Positions 16,635-26,400 of a stretch of DNA of 64,000 nt are shown here, one piece after another. A program made the position numbers and the translations under genes. The DNA lies in NCBI RefSeq assembly GCF_023073315.1, contig NZ_JADPJH010000018.1, forward strand, positions 391,432 to 455,431. The letters are read 5' to 3'. Positions within the stretch are counted from its first letter, which is position 1. Each line of letters opens with the position of its first letter. The DNA is from Bradyrhizobium sp. 1 (lineage in GTDB: Bacteria; Pseudomonadota; Alphaproteobacteria; Rhizobiales; Xanthobacteraceae). A model generated the notes under the pieces. It ran no database searches. It was not told the DNA's origin and saw only the letters and a program-made list of their open reading frames with translations.

Positions 16635-17276
16635 TCACGTCAAGATCGCTCTGATCGCATCGAAGGTGCGCTTCACGAAGGCCTCCGGCTTTTCGCGCGC
16701 ACCTTCGCCGATCCAGCTCTCGCCACCGACGCGCATCGCGCCGGTCGAGATCATCGCGACGAGCCGGGCCTTCAGCCGGTCCGACTTGCGGCCGGAGCGC
16801 TGGGCAAGTCCTTCCGCCAGGGCCTGCTCGAGCTTTTCGTATTTCAGTTGGTCGCGGGCGCGCAGTGCCGGATTGTCGCGCTTGAGCCGCGACATCGCGG
16901 CCGCCTCGGCCGGATCGATCCGTTTGACCGCCGCCGCGATCGCATTCTCCGCCGCCGTCAGCATGGATTCGTCGGCGGGCCGCGCGAGGATCTCGGCGAC
17001 CAGCGCGGCCGCGGCGTCCTCCTGCCAAGCGGCGACCACGTCCTCTTTCGAGGCGAAATAATGGAAGAAGCTGCGGCGCGACATGTCCGCTTTGGTCGCG
17101 ATGTCGTCGATGGTCGTGGCTTCGAAGCCGCGTTCCAGGAACAGCGCCATCGCCGCCCGCTTCAGCCGCTCACGCGTCTGCTGCTGCTTGCGCGCGCGCA
17201 GGCCGGGCGCCGCCGGGGATTTTCCTCCCGGCGACAATGGCTTGGCGGTTTTCCTGGCAGGCTTCGAAACCTTCAA
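16635..17276 (-). CDS. TetR/AcrR family transcriptional regulator
   Basis: Protein of 213 residues with an N-terminal TetR helix-turn-helix (RLKRAAMALFLERGFEATTI, then KADMSRRSFFHYFASKEDVV) after a basic tail and a variable helical ligand domain. The start codon appears to be TTG at 17276, supported by AGAGGTG 7-8 bases upstream. It is divergent from the SDR gene at 17360, and overlapping palindromes at 17291-17311 lie directly upstream of its ribosome site. It probably represses itself and the SDR/NAD-binding pair. Confidence 0.9.
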   Translation of the reverse strand: MKVSKPARKTAKPLSPGGKSPAAPGLRARKQQQTRERLKRAAMALFLERGFEATTIDDIATKADMSRRSFFHYFASKEDVVAAWQEDAAAALVAEILARPADESMLTAAENAIAAAVKRIDPAEAAAMSRLKRDNPALRARDQLKYEKLEQALAEGLAQRSGRKSDRLKARLVAMISTGAMRVGGESWIGEGAREKPEAFVKRTFDAIRAILT

Positions 17277-17290
17277 ATTATTTCACCTCT

Positions 17291-17311
17291 TGCAAATTTG
17301 CACTCAGTGCA
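17291..17311. promoter_or_regulatory. Candidate TetR operator (overlapping palindromes)
   Basis: TGCAAATTTGCA (17291-17302) is a perfect 12-base palindrome. TGCACT-C-AGTGCA (17299-17311) is a perfect 6+1+6 palindrome sharing its TGCA. They lie in the 83 bp between divergent TetR and SDR genes, the usual place for a TetR operator controlling both. Assignment is inference. Confidence 0.65.
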
Positions 17312-17359
17312 CATTTAGACCGATCGCGGGGCTTTTCCAGCCCCGAACGGAGATATGGC

Positions 17360-18298
17360 ATGACCGACTGGAGCACGGCAGACATCCCCTCTCTCAGCGG
17401 CAAGACCGCCGTCGTCACCGGGGCGACGGGCGGCCTCGGCTACGAGACGGCGATGGCGCTGGCGGGCGCCGGTGCCATTGTCATACTCACCGGGCGCAAC
17501 GACGCAAAGGGCCTGCGGGCGATCGAGGGCATTTGCGAACGGTTTCCCAGCGCGCTGATTGCCTATGAGCATCTCGACCTCGCAAGCCTAGCCTCCGTCG
17601 CCGATTTCGCCCGGCGATTTGCCGCCAGCAACGAGCAGCTCGACCTCCTCGTCAACAATGCCGGTGTCATGGCGCTGCCGAAACGACAGCAGACGGAAGA
17701 TGGTTTCGAGATGCAGCTCGGCACCAATTATTTCGGCCATTACGCGCTGACGGCACGCCTGTTGCCGCAGCTTCGCCGCGCGAAGGCGGCCCGTGTCGTC
17801 AATCTCTCCAGCCTTGCGCACCGTTCCGGCGCGATCAATTTCGACGATCTCCAGGGCAGGCATTCCTATCGCCCCTGGCGGGCGTACTGCCAGTCCAAGC
17901 TGGCGATGCTGATGTTTTCGCTCGAATTGCAGCGCCGCAGCCTCGCCGCCGGCTGGGGCCTGACGAGCCTTGCCGCCCATCCCGGCTACGCGCGGACCGA
18001 TCTCATTCCGAACGGCCCGGGCACCAGTTCCTTCCGGTCGCGGGTGAGCCGGTGGCTGCAGCCCTTCATCAGCCAGTCCGCGGCCGAAGGTGCACTGCCG
18101 ACGCTGCTCGCCGCGACCTCGCCTGCCGCCGAGCCCGGCGGCTATTATGGTCCGAACTGGTTCTATGAATTGAAAGGACCGCCGGTGGCGGCGAGGATCA
18201 TGTCTCAGGCGAAGGATTTTGCCACGGCAGCCATGCTGTGGGATGTCTCGGCAACGTTGACGGGTGTATCCTTCGACGAGATCGCAGCCGCCGCATGA
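17360..18298 (+). CDS. Short-chain dehydrogenase/reductase (SDR), retinol dehydrogenase-like
   Basis: Protein of 312 residues. Cofactor motif TAVVTGATGGLGYETAMAL (TGxxxGxG), NNAGVM, Ser in VVNLSSLAH and the catalytic YCQSK define a classical SDR, of the protochlorophyllide/retinol-dehydrogenase type by length and by GYARTDL. It likely reduces or oxidises a small carbonyl or alcohol. The ATG at 17360 follows GGAG. It is divergent from the TetR gene and is followed by an NAD(P)-binding protein, so the two probably form an operon under that regulator. Confidence 0.9.
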   Translation: MTDWSTADIPSLSGKTAVVTGATGGLGYETAMALAGAGAIVILTGRNDAKGLRAIEGICERFPSALIAYEHLDLASLASVADFARRFAASNEQLDLLVNNAGVMALPKRQQTEDGFEMQLGTNYFGHYALTARLLPQLRRAKAARVVNLSSLAHRSGAINFDDLQGRHSYRPWRAYCQSKLAMLMFSLELQRRSLAAGWGLTSLAAHPGYARTDLIPNGPGTSSFRSRVSRWLQPFISQSAAEGALPTLLAATSPAAEPGGYYGPNWFYELKGPPVAARIMSQAKDFATAAMLWDVSATLTGVSFDEIAAAA

Positions 18299-18324
18299 GC
18301 CGCGACATCGTTGGGGACGTTCCG

Positions 18325-18984
18325 ATGCGAGTCATCATTTTCGGCGCGACCGGCATGGTCGGGCAGGGTGTTTTGCGCGAGTGCCTGATCGATCCCGGCA
18401 TTGACCGCGTGCTCGTGGTCGGCCGCAGCCCGACTGGCGTGCGCAACGCCAAGCTCACCGAGATCATCCACGGAGATTTCACCAACTATTCGCCGATCGA
18501 AGCGCAGCTCGCCGGATTCGACGCCTGTTTTTTTTGCCTTGGCGTGTCCTCGATCGGCATGAACGAAGAGCGCTACCGCCATCTCACCTACGACATCACG
18601 CTCGCCGCTGCGGCGACGCTGGCGCGGCTCAATCCGCAGATGACCTTCACCTATGTCACCGGCGCCGGGACGGATTCCACCGAGCAGGGCGCGCGGATGT
18701 GGGCGCGGGTCAAGGGCAAGACCGAGAACGATCTGCTCAAGCTGCCGTTCAAGGGCGCCTATATGTTCCGTCCCGGCGCGATTCAGCCGCTGCACGGCGT
18801 CAGGTCCAAGACGGCCTGGGTGCAGGCAATCTACACCGCAACTTGGCCGCTCTGGTCAGTGCTGCGGCGGCTCTCGCCCAGGCTCGCCACTTCGACCGAG
18901 CAGTTGGGCCGCGCCATGATCCATGTCGCCCGGGAAGGGTATCCGCGGAAAGTGCTGGAGATGGAGGATATCAATAGCGTCTAG
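18325..18984 (+). CDS. NAD(P)-binding Rossmann protein (atypical SDR, HTATIP2-like)
   Basis: Protein of 219 residues. It opens on the dinucleotide motif RVIIFGATGMVGQGVLREC and resembles NAD(P)H-binding atypical SDRs of the TIP30/HTATIP2 type. FDACFFCLGVSSIGMNEERY, TFTYVTGAGTDST and YMFRPGAIQPL fit that fold. Start ATG 18325 has GGGGA six bases upstream. An in-frame ATG at 18295 would overlap the SDR stop as ATGA and is possible. The substrate is unknown. Confidence 0.82.
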   Translation: MRVIIFGATGMVGQGVLRECLIDPGIDRVLVVGRSPTGVRNAKLTEIIHGDFTNYSPIEAQLAGFDACFFCLGVSSIGMNEERYRHLTYDITLAAAATLARLNPQMTFTYVTGAGTDSTEQGARMWARVKGKTENDLLKLPFKGAYMFRPGAIQPLHGVRSKTAWVQAIYTATWPLWSVLRRLSPRLATSTEQLGRAMIHVAREGYPRKVLEMEDINSV

Positions 18985-19062
18985 TCGGCCGGCCCGTTAC
19001 TTGAGGAAATATCGGCGCCCGTGCGCGTTGGGCCATATCCGCCCCCGAGGAGAAGTTCGGTG

Positions 19063-19512
19063 ATGTCTCCCCAGCTCAAACTGATCGCGCTCGACGCCGA
19101 CGATCTTGCCGTGATCTCGACCCATGTGCAGGACGCCCGCGTCCAGCCCGCCGATATCATCTGGCGGCAGAGCGAGAAGCGGCTGGTGGTCGGGATGAGC
19201 CGGCTAGACTGGGAGCAGACGCTGGACGGCGACGCTGAGCCGCGCCGGCTGGTCGCAGCGCTCCGCTTCGACCGCGTGCTCGCCTGCAAATCGCGCAACA
19301 TCGACCTTGCCGCTTCGGACGAGATTCTGGACCTCATCGGCATCGAGTTTCACGCCCAGGACGGCCGCGAGGAGGAGCCGGGCGGCAGTGCTCTGCTTTT
19401 GTTCGCCCAGGGCGGCGCCATTCGCCTCGACGTCGAGTGCCTGGAATGCGAGCTGACTGATCTCGGGTCGGACGAGCTGGGGGCGGGACTGGGGATCGAG
19501 GGGGAGGGCTAA
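19063..19512 (+). CDS. DUF2948 family protein
   Basis: Protein of 149 residues: LKLIALDADDLAVISTHVQD, WRQSEKRLVVGMSRLDWE, RRLVAALRFDRVLACKSRNI, LLLFAQGGAIRLDVECLEC. This matches the small alphaproteobacterial DUF2948 family that sits just before hisD. Its function is not known. ATG 19063 starts the conserved core and follows GAGGAGA. Its position supports identification of the hisD block. Confidence 0.85.
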   Translation: MSPQLKLIALDADDLAVISTHVQDARVQPADIIWRQSEKRLVVGMSRLDWEQTLDGDAEPRRLVAALRFDRVLACKSRNIDLAASDEILDLIGIEFHAQDGREEEPGGSALLLFAQGGAIRLDVECLECELTDLGSDELGAGLGIEGEG

Positions 19513-19667
19513 GGCGGCCTGTATACCAGCCGAGCCGCTCAGCCTCCGCCGGAACGGCGTCTTCCAAGGGGTGATTGCAAGGGTTGACGCAGCTTCCCCG
19601 CCGCGCCATTGAGCAGGGGTCGGGTGAGCCAATCCGCCTCAAAAGACCAGCCGGAAGCCAAGCCAAA

Positions 19668-20963
19668 ATGCCCGTTCGTCTCGACCGCAGCAGCGCCGAT
19701 TTTGACCAGCGATTTGCGGCCTTCCTGGCCGCCAAGCGCGAGGCCTCGGCCGACGTCGAGGCCGCCGCGCGCACCATTGTCGACGACGTCGCCAGGCGCG
19801 GCGATGCTGCCCTGCTCGAGGCCACCGCGAAGTTCGACCGGCTCAAGCTCGATGCATCCGGCCTGCGCATTACCGCCGCCGAGATCGAGGCCGCGGTGAA
19901 GGCTTGCGATGCCGTGACGCTGGATGCGCTCAAGCTCGCGCGCGACCGCATCGAGATCTATCACCGCCGCCAGCTGCCGAAGGACGAACGCTTCACCGAT
20001 CCGCTCGGCGTCGAGCTCGGCTGGCGCTACACCGCGATCGAATCCGCTGGCCTCTACGTGCCCGGCGGCACCGCGGCCTATCCGTCCTCGGTGCTGATGA
20101 ATGCGGTGCCCGCGAAAGTGGCGGGCGTGTCGCGTCTCGTGATGGTGGTGCCCTCACCCGACGGCAAGCTCAATCCGCTGGTGCTGGCGGCAGCGTCGCT
20201 CGGTGGCGTCAGCGAGATCTACCGCGTCGGCGGCGCGCAGGCCGTGGCTGCGCTCGCGCACGGCACCGCGACCATCGCGCCGGTCGCAAAAATCGTCGGT
20301 CCCGGCAATGCCTATGTCGCTGCCGCAAAGCGGCTGGTGTTCGGCAAGGTCGGCATCGACATGATCGCCGGCCCCTCGGAGGTGCTGGTGATCGCGGACG
20401 ACACCGGCAATGCCGACTGGATCGCCGCTGATCTGCTGGCGCAAGCCGAACACGATGCCAGCGCGCAGTCGATCCTGATCACGGATTCCGCGCGGCTTGC
20501 TGCCGACGTCGAGAAGGCTGTCGAAGCACAATTGAAGACGCTGCCGCGCGCCGCGATCGCCGGTGCCTCGTGGGTCGATTTCGGCGCCATCATCATGGTG
20601 AGGACTCTCGCCGACGCCATTCCATTGGCCGATGCGATCGCCGCCGAGCATCTCGAGATCATGACGACGGACCCGGATGCGCTCGCCGCAAAAATCCGCA
20701 ACGCCGGCGCGGTGTTCCTTGGGCCCCATACGCCCGAAGCGATCGGGGATTATGTCGGCGGCTCCAACCACGTGCTGCCGACGGCGCGCTCGGCGCGATT
20801 CTCCTCAGGCCTCGGGGTCGCCGATTTCATGAAGCGCACCTCTATCCTGAAATGCGGGCCGGACCAGCTGCGTGCGCTGGGACCTGCCGCGATGACGCTT
20901 GGCAAGGCGGAGGGGCTGGACGCTCATTCGCGCTCGATTGGATTGCGCCTCAATCTGTCATGA
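19668..20963 (+). CDS. hisD: Histidinol dehydrogenase
   Basis: Protein of 431 residues, the typical size. It catalyses the last two oxidations from L-histidinol to L-histidine, using two NAD+ and a zinc ion. Hallmarks include [82 protein letters not shown] (zinc/catalytic region) and [12 protein letters not shown] 19668 (MPVRLD) gives the normal N-terminus. The stop overlaps the start of the UPF0262 gene as ATGA, so the two are translationally coupled. Confidence 0.97.
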   Translation: MPVRLDRSSADFDQRFAAFLAAKREASADVEAAARTIVDDVARRGDAALLEATAKFDRLKLDASGLRITAAEIEAAVKACDAVTLDALKLARDRIEIYHRRQLPKDERFTDPLGVELGWRYTAIESAGLYVPGGTAAYPSSVLMNAVPAKVAGVSRLVMVVPSPDGKLNPLVLAAASLGGVSEIYRVGGAQAVAALAHGTATIAPVAKIVGPGNAYVAAAKRLVFGKVGIDMIAGPSEVLVIADDTGNADWIAADLLAQAEHDASAQSILITDSARLAADVEKAVEAQLKTLPRAAIAGASWVDFGAIIMVRTLADAIPLADAIAAEHLEIMTTDPDALAAKIRNAGAVFLGPHTPEAIGDYVGGSNHVLPTARSARFSSGLGVADFMKRTSILKCGPDQLRALGPAAMTLGKAEGLDAHSRSIGLRLNLS

Positions 20964-21457
20964 CAGAGCTGCCCGAACAGGACGACTCGCAGAACCGCAT
21001 CGTCGGCGTCACGCTCGACGAGGACTCGATCGGCCGTTCCGGGCCCGACATCGAGCATGAGCGCGCGATCGCGATCTACGACCTGATCGAGCAGAATTTG
21101 TTTGCGCCGGAGGGCGCCGATGGGAAGGGGCCGTTCACGCTGCATATCGGCATCACCGGCAGCCGCTTGATGTTCGACATCCGCCGCGAGGACGGCACGC
21201 CCGTGGTCGCGCATCTGTTGTCGCTGACGCCGTTCCGGCGGATCGTGAAGGACTATTTCATGATCTGCGACAGCTACTATCAGGCGATCCGGACCGCGAC
21301 GCCTGACAAGATCGAGGCCATCGACATGGGCCGCCGCGGTATCCATGACGAGGGCTCGCGCACGCTGCAGGAGCGGCTGAAGGGCAAGGTGCGGGTCGAT
21401 TTCGAGACCTCGCGCCGGCTGTTCACGCTCATTACCGTACTGCACTGGAAAGGTTAG
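20960..21457 (+). CDS. UPF0262 family protein
   Basis: Protein of 165 residues matching the alphaproteobacterial UPF0262 family: [55 protein letters not shown], and a C-terminal [14 protein letters not shown]. The function is unknown; the gene is almost always found after hisD. Its ATG lies inside the hisD stop (ATGA). A much longer in-frame reading upstream is only the hisD shadow. Confidence 0.92.
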   Translation: MTELPEQDDSQNRIVGVTLDEDSIGRSGPDIEHERAIAIYDLIEQNLFAPEGADGKGPFTLHIGITGSRLMFDIRREDGTPVVAHLLSLTPFRRIVKDYFMICDSYYQAIRTATPDKIEAIDMGRRGIHDEGSRTLQERLKGKVRVDFETSRRLFTLITVLHWKG

Positions 21458-21460
21458 GGT

Positions 21461-21503
21461 ATGGCCCGGAAAAGTGTGCAGCGGTTTTCCGGAAAGGCCA
21501 TGC
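21461..21503. repeat. Palindromic intergenic repeat
   Basis: ATGGCCCGGAAAA (21461-21473) is mirrored by TTTTCCGGAAAGGCCAT (21485-21501), giving a stem with a three-base bulge around GTGTGCAGCGG. It fills the 69-bp space between UPF0262 and the phosphatase gene. It resembles half of the element at 10316 and is of a kind I recall as common in Bradyrhizobium. Confidence 0.7.
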
Positions 21504-21526
21504 CCTCTGCTCAAGAAGGCTAACGG

Positions 21527-21994
21527 ATGGCTGCGCCCCCACGCGCACGCGATCCGCAATCGGTGCTGTTCGCCTGCGCGATGAACAGCGTGCGCTCGCC
21601 GATGGCAGAGAGCCTGCTCCGGCACATGTTTCCGCAAGGCCTCTACGTGAAGTCGGCCGGCGCGAGGAAGGGCGAGCTCGATCCCTTCGCGGTCGCTGTG
21701 ATGGACGAACTCGGCCAGGACATCTCGACCCACAGACCGCAGACGTTCGAGGAGCTGGAGGACTGGGAGGGGTTGAATTTCGACCTCATCATCACGCTCT
21801 CGCCCGAGGCGCATCACAAGGCGCTGGAGCTGACCCGCACGCTCGCCGCCGACGTCGAATACTGGCCGACGCAGGATCCCACCACCATCGAAGGCAGCCG
21901 CGACCAGAAGCTTTCCGCCTATCGCGAGGTCTGCGACCAGCTCGTGATGCGCATCCGCCGGCGGTTCGCAAAGGTGGGGGCGGCGAACGGGTAG
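21527..21994 (+). CDS. Low-molecular-weight phosphotyrosine phosphatase / arsenate reductase-like protein
   Basis: Protein of 155 residues. The P-loop is present in VLFACAMNSVRSPMAESL, fitting C-x-x-N-x-x-R-S (here CAMNSVRS). The later VEYWPTQDPTT carries the general-acid Asp region. Members dephosphorylate tyrosine or reduce arsenate; without a detoxification context, neither can be asserted. GAAGG precedes the ATG by seven bases. It follows UPF0262 in a conserved order. Confidence 0.88.
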   Translation: MAAPPRARDPQSVLFACAMNSVRSPMAESLLRHMFPQGLYVKSAGARKGELDPFAVAVMDELGQDISTHRPQTFEELEDWEGLNFDLIITLSPEAHHKALELTRTLAADVEYWPTQDPTTIEGSRDQKLSAYREVCDQLVMRIRRRFAKVGAANG

Positions 21995-22140
21995 CCGTAA
22001 CACCTGCGTCACAGACTGGGGGCACACGCATGTCGGAGACCTCGAATCAGCAAAGTCCGGGTTCCCGGGTTGTGAAATCAGCCCCCTTCCGATAGGTTCC
22101 GCGCGCAATTCACCCCCTGCTTCATCCCCCAAATCACCTG

Positions 22141-22770
22141 ATGCTCGGCCGCCCCAAATTCGTACTTGCTTCCGGTTCGCCGCGACGCCTGTCGCTGCTC
22201 AACCAGGCCGGCATCGAGCCGGACGCGCTCCGGCCGGCCGACGTCGACGAGACGCCGAAGCGGGGCGAGCTGCCGCGCGCCTGCGCCAACCGCCTCGCGA
22301 GGGCCAAGGCCGACGCGGCGCTGAAATCAGTACAGCTGGACGACGAGCTGCGCGGCGCCTTCATCCTCTCCGCCGATACGGTTGTGGCGGTCGGCCGCCG
22401 CATCCTGCCCAAGGCCAATCTCGTCGACGAAGCCGCGCAGTGCCTGCGGCTGCTGTCGGGCCGCAACCACCGCGTCTACACCGCGATCACCCTCGTCACG
22501 CCGCGCGAGGCCTTCCGCCAGCGCCTGGTCGAGACCCGCGTCCGCTTCAAGCGCCTCTCGGAGGACGATATCCAGGCCTATATCGGCTCCGGCGAATGGC
22601 GCGGCAAGGCCGGCGGCTACGCCGTGCAGGGCATCGCCGGCTCCTTCGTGGTGAAGATGGTGGGGTCCTACACCAACGTCGTCGGCCTGCCGCTCTACGA
22701 GACCACGACGCTGCTGGGCGGCGAGGGATTTCCGATCCGCTTCGGCTGGCTCAACGCCACGGCGGTGTGA
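22141..22770 (+). CDS. Maf family nucleoside triphosphate pyrophosphatase
   Basis: Protein of 209 residues. The signature opening [20 protein letters not shown] and the catalytic [29 protein letters not shown] and ESAGDY-like [17 protein letters not shown] identify Maf. Maf proteins hydrolyse non-canonical or dTTP/UTP nucleotides to monophosphates, guarding nucleotide pools or septum formation. The gene is 146 bp after the phosphatase gene; in relatives, as I recall, infA lies in that gap, but no infA is present here. Confidence 0.94.
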   Translation: MLGRPKFVLASGSPRRLSLLNQAGIEPDALRPADVDETPKRGELPRACANRLARAKADAALKSVQLDDELRGAFILSADTVVAVGRRILPKANLVDEAAQCLRLLSGRNHRVYTAITLVTPREAFRQRLVETRVRFKRLSEDDIQAYIGSGEWRGKAGGYAVQGIAGSFVVKMVGSYTNVVGLPLYETTTLLGGEGFPIRFGWLNATAV

Positions 22771-22914
22771 GCGCCAACTAAAATCTCGAAAACAAACCCC
22801 ATGCACAGTAGAATGGGCCTTTCCGACCCCGGCGGGAGGCATGCGCCGCCGCCCGAGGAACCCATTTTCCGACAGGCTCTTGAACCCTTTTACCCCGTGT
22901 CAGCCGCCGACATC

Positions 22915-23097
22915 ATGGACGACCAGCTCAAAAAGCCCGCCGGGCCACTCAAAACCTGCCCGATCTGCGGCAAGCCGCAGGCGCAGGCCACCCGTCCGTT
23001 CTGCTCCTCGCGCTGCCGTGACGTCGACCTGAACCGCTGGCTGAAAGGCACCTACGTCATCCCCGGCCGCGACGATGAGGCGGATGGGGAAGAATAA
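22915..23097 (+). CDS. yacG: DNA gyrase inhibitor YacG
   Basis: Protein of 60 residues with the YacG zinc finger CPICGK...[14 protein letters not shown] (C-x2-C then C-x3-C), followed by an acidic tail (DDEADGEE). In E. coli, YacG binds zinc and GyrB and inhibits gyrase. ATG 22915 ([10 protein letters not shown]) is the usual start length; an in-frame ATG further upstream at 22801 gives an unsupported extension. It follows maf and precedes tRNA-Phe as in other Rhizobiales. Confidence 0.93.
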   Translation: MDDQLKKPAGPLKTCPICGKPQAQATRPFCSSRCRDVDLNRWLKGTYVIPGRDDEADGEE

Positions 23098-23280
23098 ATA
23101 AGTAATATCAGTGGTTTGATTGCGTAATGAACGTACCGCACATCGACCACGGCAAAGCCGCCCCAGCTTGTGCACAGCCGGGCCGCGCCCCGCAAAGCCA
23201 AAGGCGAAGCGTGGGTGGACAGGCCGCGCCGAGCCCACTATAAACCGCCCGCTTGATGGGCTTTGGCCCCTTTGGAGCAC

Positions 23281-23356
23281 GCCCAGGTAGCTCAGTTGGT
23301 AGAGCATGCGACTGAAAATCGCAGTGTCGGTGGTTCGATCCCGCCCCTGGGCACCA
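23281..23356 (+). tRNA. tRNA-Phe (anticodon GAA)
   Basis: A complete 76-nt tRNA: acceptor GCCCAGG with CCTGGGC, D arm GCTC...GAGC, anticodon stem TGCGA/TCGCA with loop CTGAAAA giving GAA, and T loop TTCGATC. The 3' CCA is encoded. It decodes TTC/TTT. It lies 83 bp from the 3' end of the large protease gene. Confidence 0.98.
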
Positions 23357-23439
23357 AAGTTCCATCGTCCCACACAAGAACAGCGAACGATGCAGTGTCC
23401 GATCAAACGGAACGGGCCGCGATCTCTTTCGGCAAACGC

Positions 23440-26400
23440 TCAGATTATGTGCCAGTCGTGTACGGAGATCGCCGACGCATGATCATGCGTCGCATCGCTT
23501 AGCCTTTGCGTGAAAGTTTCGTGGCCGAGGCTCGCCAGCATGTTGTCCTGCGGTCCGACCCGCCAGGCATCGGCGAACAGCCCCTCGATGACCTTGGCGT
23601 TCGGATTGGCCAGCCACGTGCCATTGGCAAGGCCGAAATCGTTCTTGGCGTTGCCATCGAGATTGCCGAGCAATCCTTCGAAACTGCCGGGCTCGCGGGC
23701 GCTTCCCGCATGCACGGAAAGATCGAGATAGCTGCCATGATCGAGCATATCAACGAAGTCGAGCGGTGTTTCGATCTGGTGCGTCGTCGCTGTCGCCCGG
23801 CCGATGACGACACCATCTCCGAGGTCGAGGCGGTCGCCGACCGCGAACGTGACGGCATGGCCGTCGACGAGCATCGTGCTCGGCTTGGCCTCGTCGAACA
23901 CGATGAGGTGGTCACCCGCCTCGACAGCGACGGCGGTCAGATAACTGACCCCGGTGTGCCCCAGATTTTCAGCGCGTCCATCGACCTCGAATTCCGGGCC
24001 GGACGTTGCATGGGCGATGACATAATCACCGGTCGACTGCAGGTTGAATTTGAATCCATCGAACGACGTGTAGTGGACGTCGCCCCAGCCGCCCCCGGTG
24101 GAGCCTGACTTGACGTTGACGCCGACGGTCCCCGTGGCCAGACCGCCATGGCCGTCGGAAATCGTGTAGTCGAACGCCGCGGCACCGCTATAGCCGGCAT
24201 CCGGCGTAAAGGTGACGGTCTCGTGGGCGGCATCGAACACCACGTTGCCGTGGGTCGCGTGACCGACGCTGACCAGATTCAGCGTGTCGCCGTCGGGATC
24301 GGTGTCGTTGGCGAGAAGATCGGCGGCCGATGTGACGAGTGGCGTATGTTCCCGTGCGGTGAGATGATCACCGCCCGCGGTGGGCAACCCATTGGCGGCG
24401 GCCGCAAGCGTGGTCGAGAGCTGATCGGTATTGCCCGCAAGGTCGGTGGCCGACGCGACCAGCGTGTGATCACCGACGCCGTGGAGCATGACATCAGCGT
24501 GCCAGCTGCCGTCGGAGCCCACGATCGCGGTGCCGAGCACCGATCCGCCTTCGCTGATCTGGACGGTCCGCCCGGAATCCTCAAGCCCGGCCGTGCCGAA
24601 GATCTCGGTCGGCCTGTCCGTGATGATGGGTCCGGTCGGCGCGGCCAATGCGAGACCCGGCGCGACGGTGTCGTAAGTAAAATCGATCTCGCCGGCGGCC
24701 GAGACGTATCCGGCGGCATTGGTCTGGGTGACGCTGACGTGGTGGACGCCTTGCGTGAGGCCAGCGGGGTCATAGGAAGCAACGACGCTTCCATCCACTG
24801 TGTAGGCGAGAGTCTCTCCGGCCGGCGCCGCTACGACTGCAATGGTCGCATTGCTGGTGATGTGGTCGGTGCTCGACGCGCCGGAATCGTGGGCGAGTGT
24901 CAGCGTCGGCGCCGCAGGTGTCGCGATGGAGTCGGCGAGATCGCCTTGGGCGTGGGTCTGGATCGCGATCAGTGACGCAGTATTTGGCGCGGCAAGGATC
25001 TGGCCGTTGATCGAGACCAGCGCCTGCGTGACACTGTCGGCAAATTCGCCGGTCAGGCCGGCAAGGGTCACGATCTGCCCGAGCAGACCGGCATCGGTCG
25101 GATCGATGCTCGAATTGCCTGATATGACCGATGCCACGGCAGCAAAGGCACTCGTGGCCGCCGCCATCGGAGCCATGTTCGATTGACCCTCCAGACCAGC
25201 GGCAATCAAAGCCACATCGGACATCACGCCCGCCGCGGCTGCGAGCAGGTTGAAACCCGACGGATCGCCCGCCGCGGCCATGGCAACGGGGTCGATGTGA
25301 AGCAGATCGGTGCCAGCAGGCAGATGAAAGACCTGCAGCACCTTGGCGAGAGGATCGGCGACACCGCTCTCCGTCAAAACCTGCACCAATGTCGTCAGCG
25401 GTGTGATCACCGTCGCGCCGGAGGGTGCGGAAAGGAACCCTTTGAACGCCAGGCCGGTCGCAATATCGGTTCCGCCGATGGCGATGAGGGGGGCATCTCC
25501 AGGCGCGAGGGTGAAATTGCCCTGACCATCCGTCGTGGTCGCGGCCTCATGGGGGCTCAAGACATGATCGTGATTGGTATCTGCGAAAATCGTCGCGCCG
25601 GCGAGGTAGCCGTCCTCCGCCTTGCCAGAGATATCGGGCGCCGGGGGCGTGAACCGGAAGTCCGACGCCGCCAGATGGTACGGGTTCGACAAGTTGAGCT
25701 GGAAGTCCGCGATGCCATCGCCATTGGTATCGCCCTGGACGTAGGTCATGCCCGTGGCATGATCCTGGCCGGTCCGCAATTCGCCGGCATGCCCTGAAAA
25801 TGCAGCATCGCCGATCAAGGAGAAACTGTCCTTCGGGCCCGTTGCATCGATTGCATCGATGCCGGACAGGTCGATGATATCGCCGGCCGAAAAGTCTGTG
25901 ATGACGTCGGACGCGGTGCCGGTCGCGCCGCCTCCGATATCGCTGGCGTGCGCAAAGACGAAGGTATCGTCGCCGCCGCCGCCGGTGAGAGTATCTTGTC
26001 CGTTCAGGCCTTGGATCCTGTTGTCGCCGGCGTCGCCGGTGAGGGTGTCGTTAAAATAGCTGCCTTGCAGATCTTCGATCGAGATGTAGGCGTCGCCTTT
26101 GGCATCGCCCGTGTTGAGCTCCGGGTGGGCAAGGTTAGCGGTGACCCCTTCGATGGCCCAGCGATAGCTCGCGGTGTCCTCGCCTTCGCGTCCGTCGAGG
26201 ATATCGGCGCCTGCCTCACCCATCAGCACATTGTTGCCGGTGGTTCCGTAGAGCGCATCGTCGTAGAAGCTGCCACCCAGGCCCTTGATTCCGTAGAACC
26301 GATCATCGGCGGCGTCACCGGTGTTTCTGGAATCATTCTCCAAATCGACCGTCACCGCCGAACCCGCGTACCAATAGCCGACCAGATCATCGCCGCCGAT

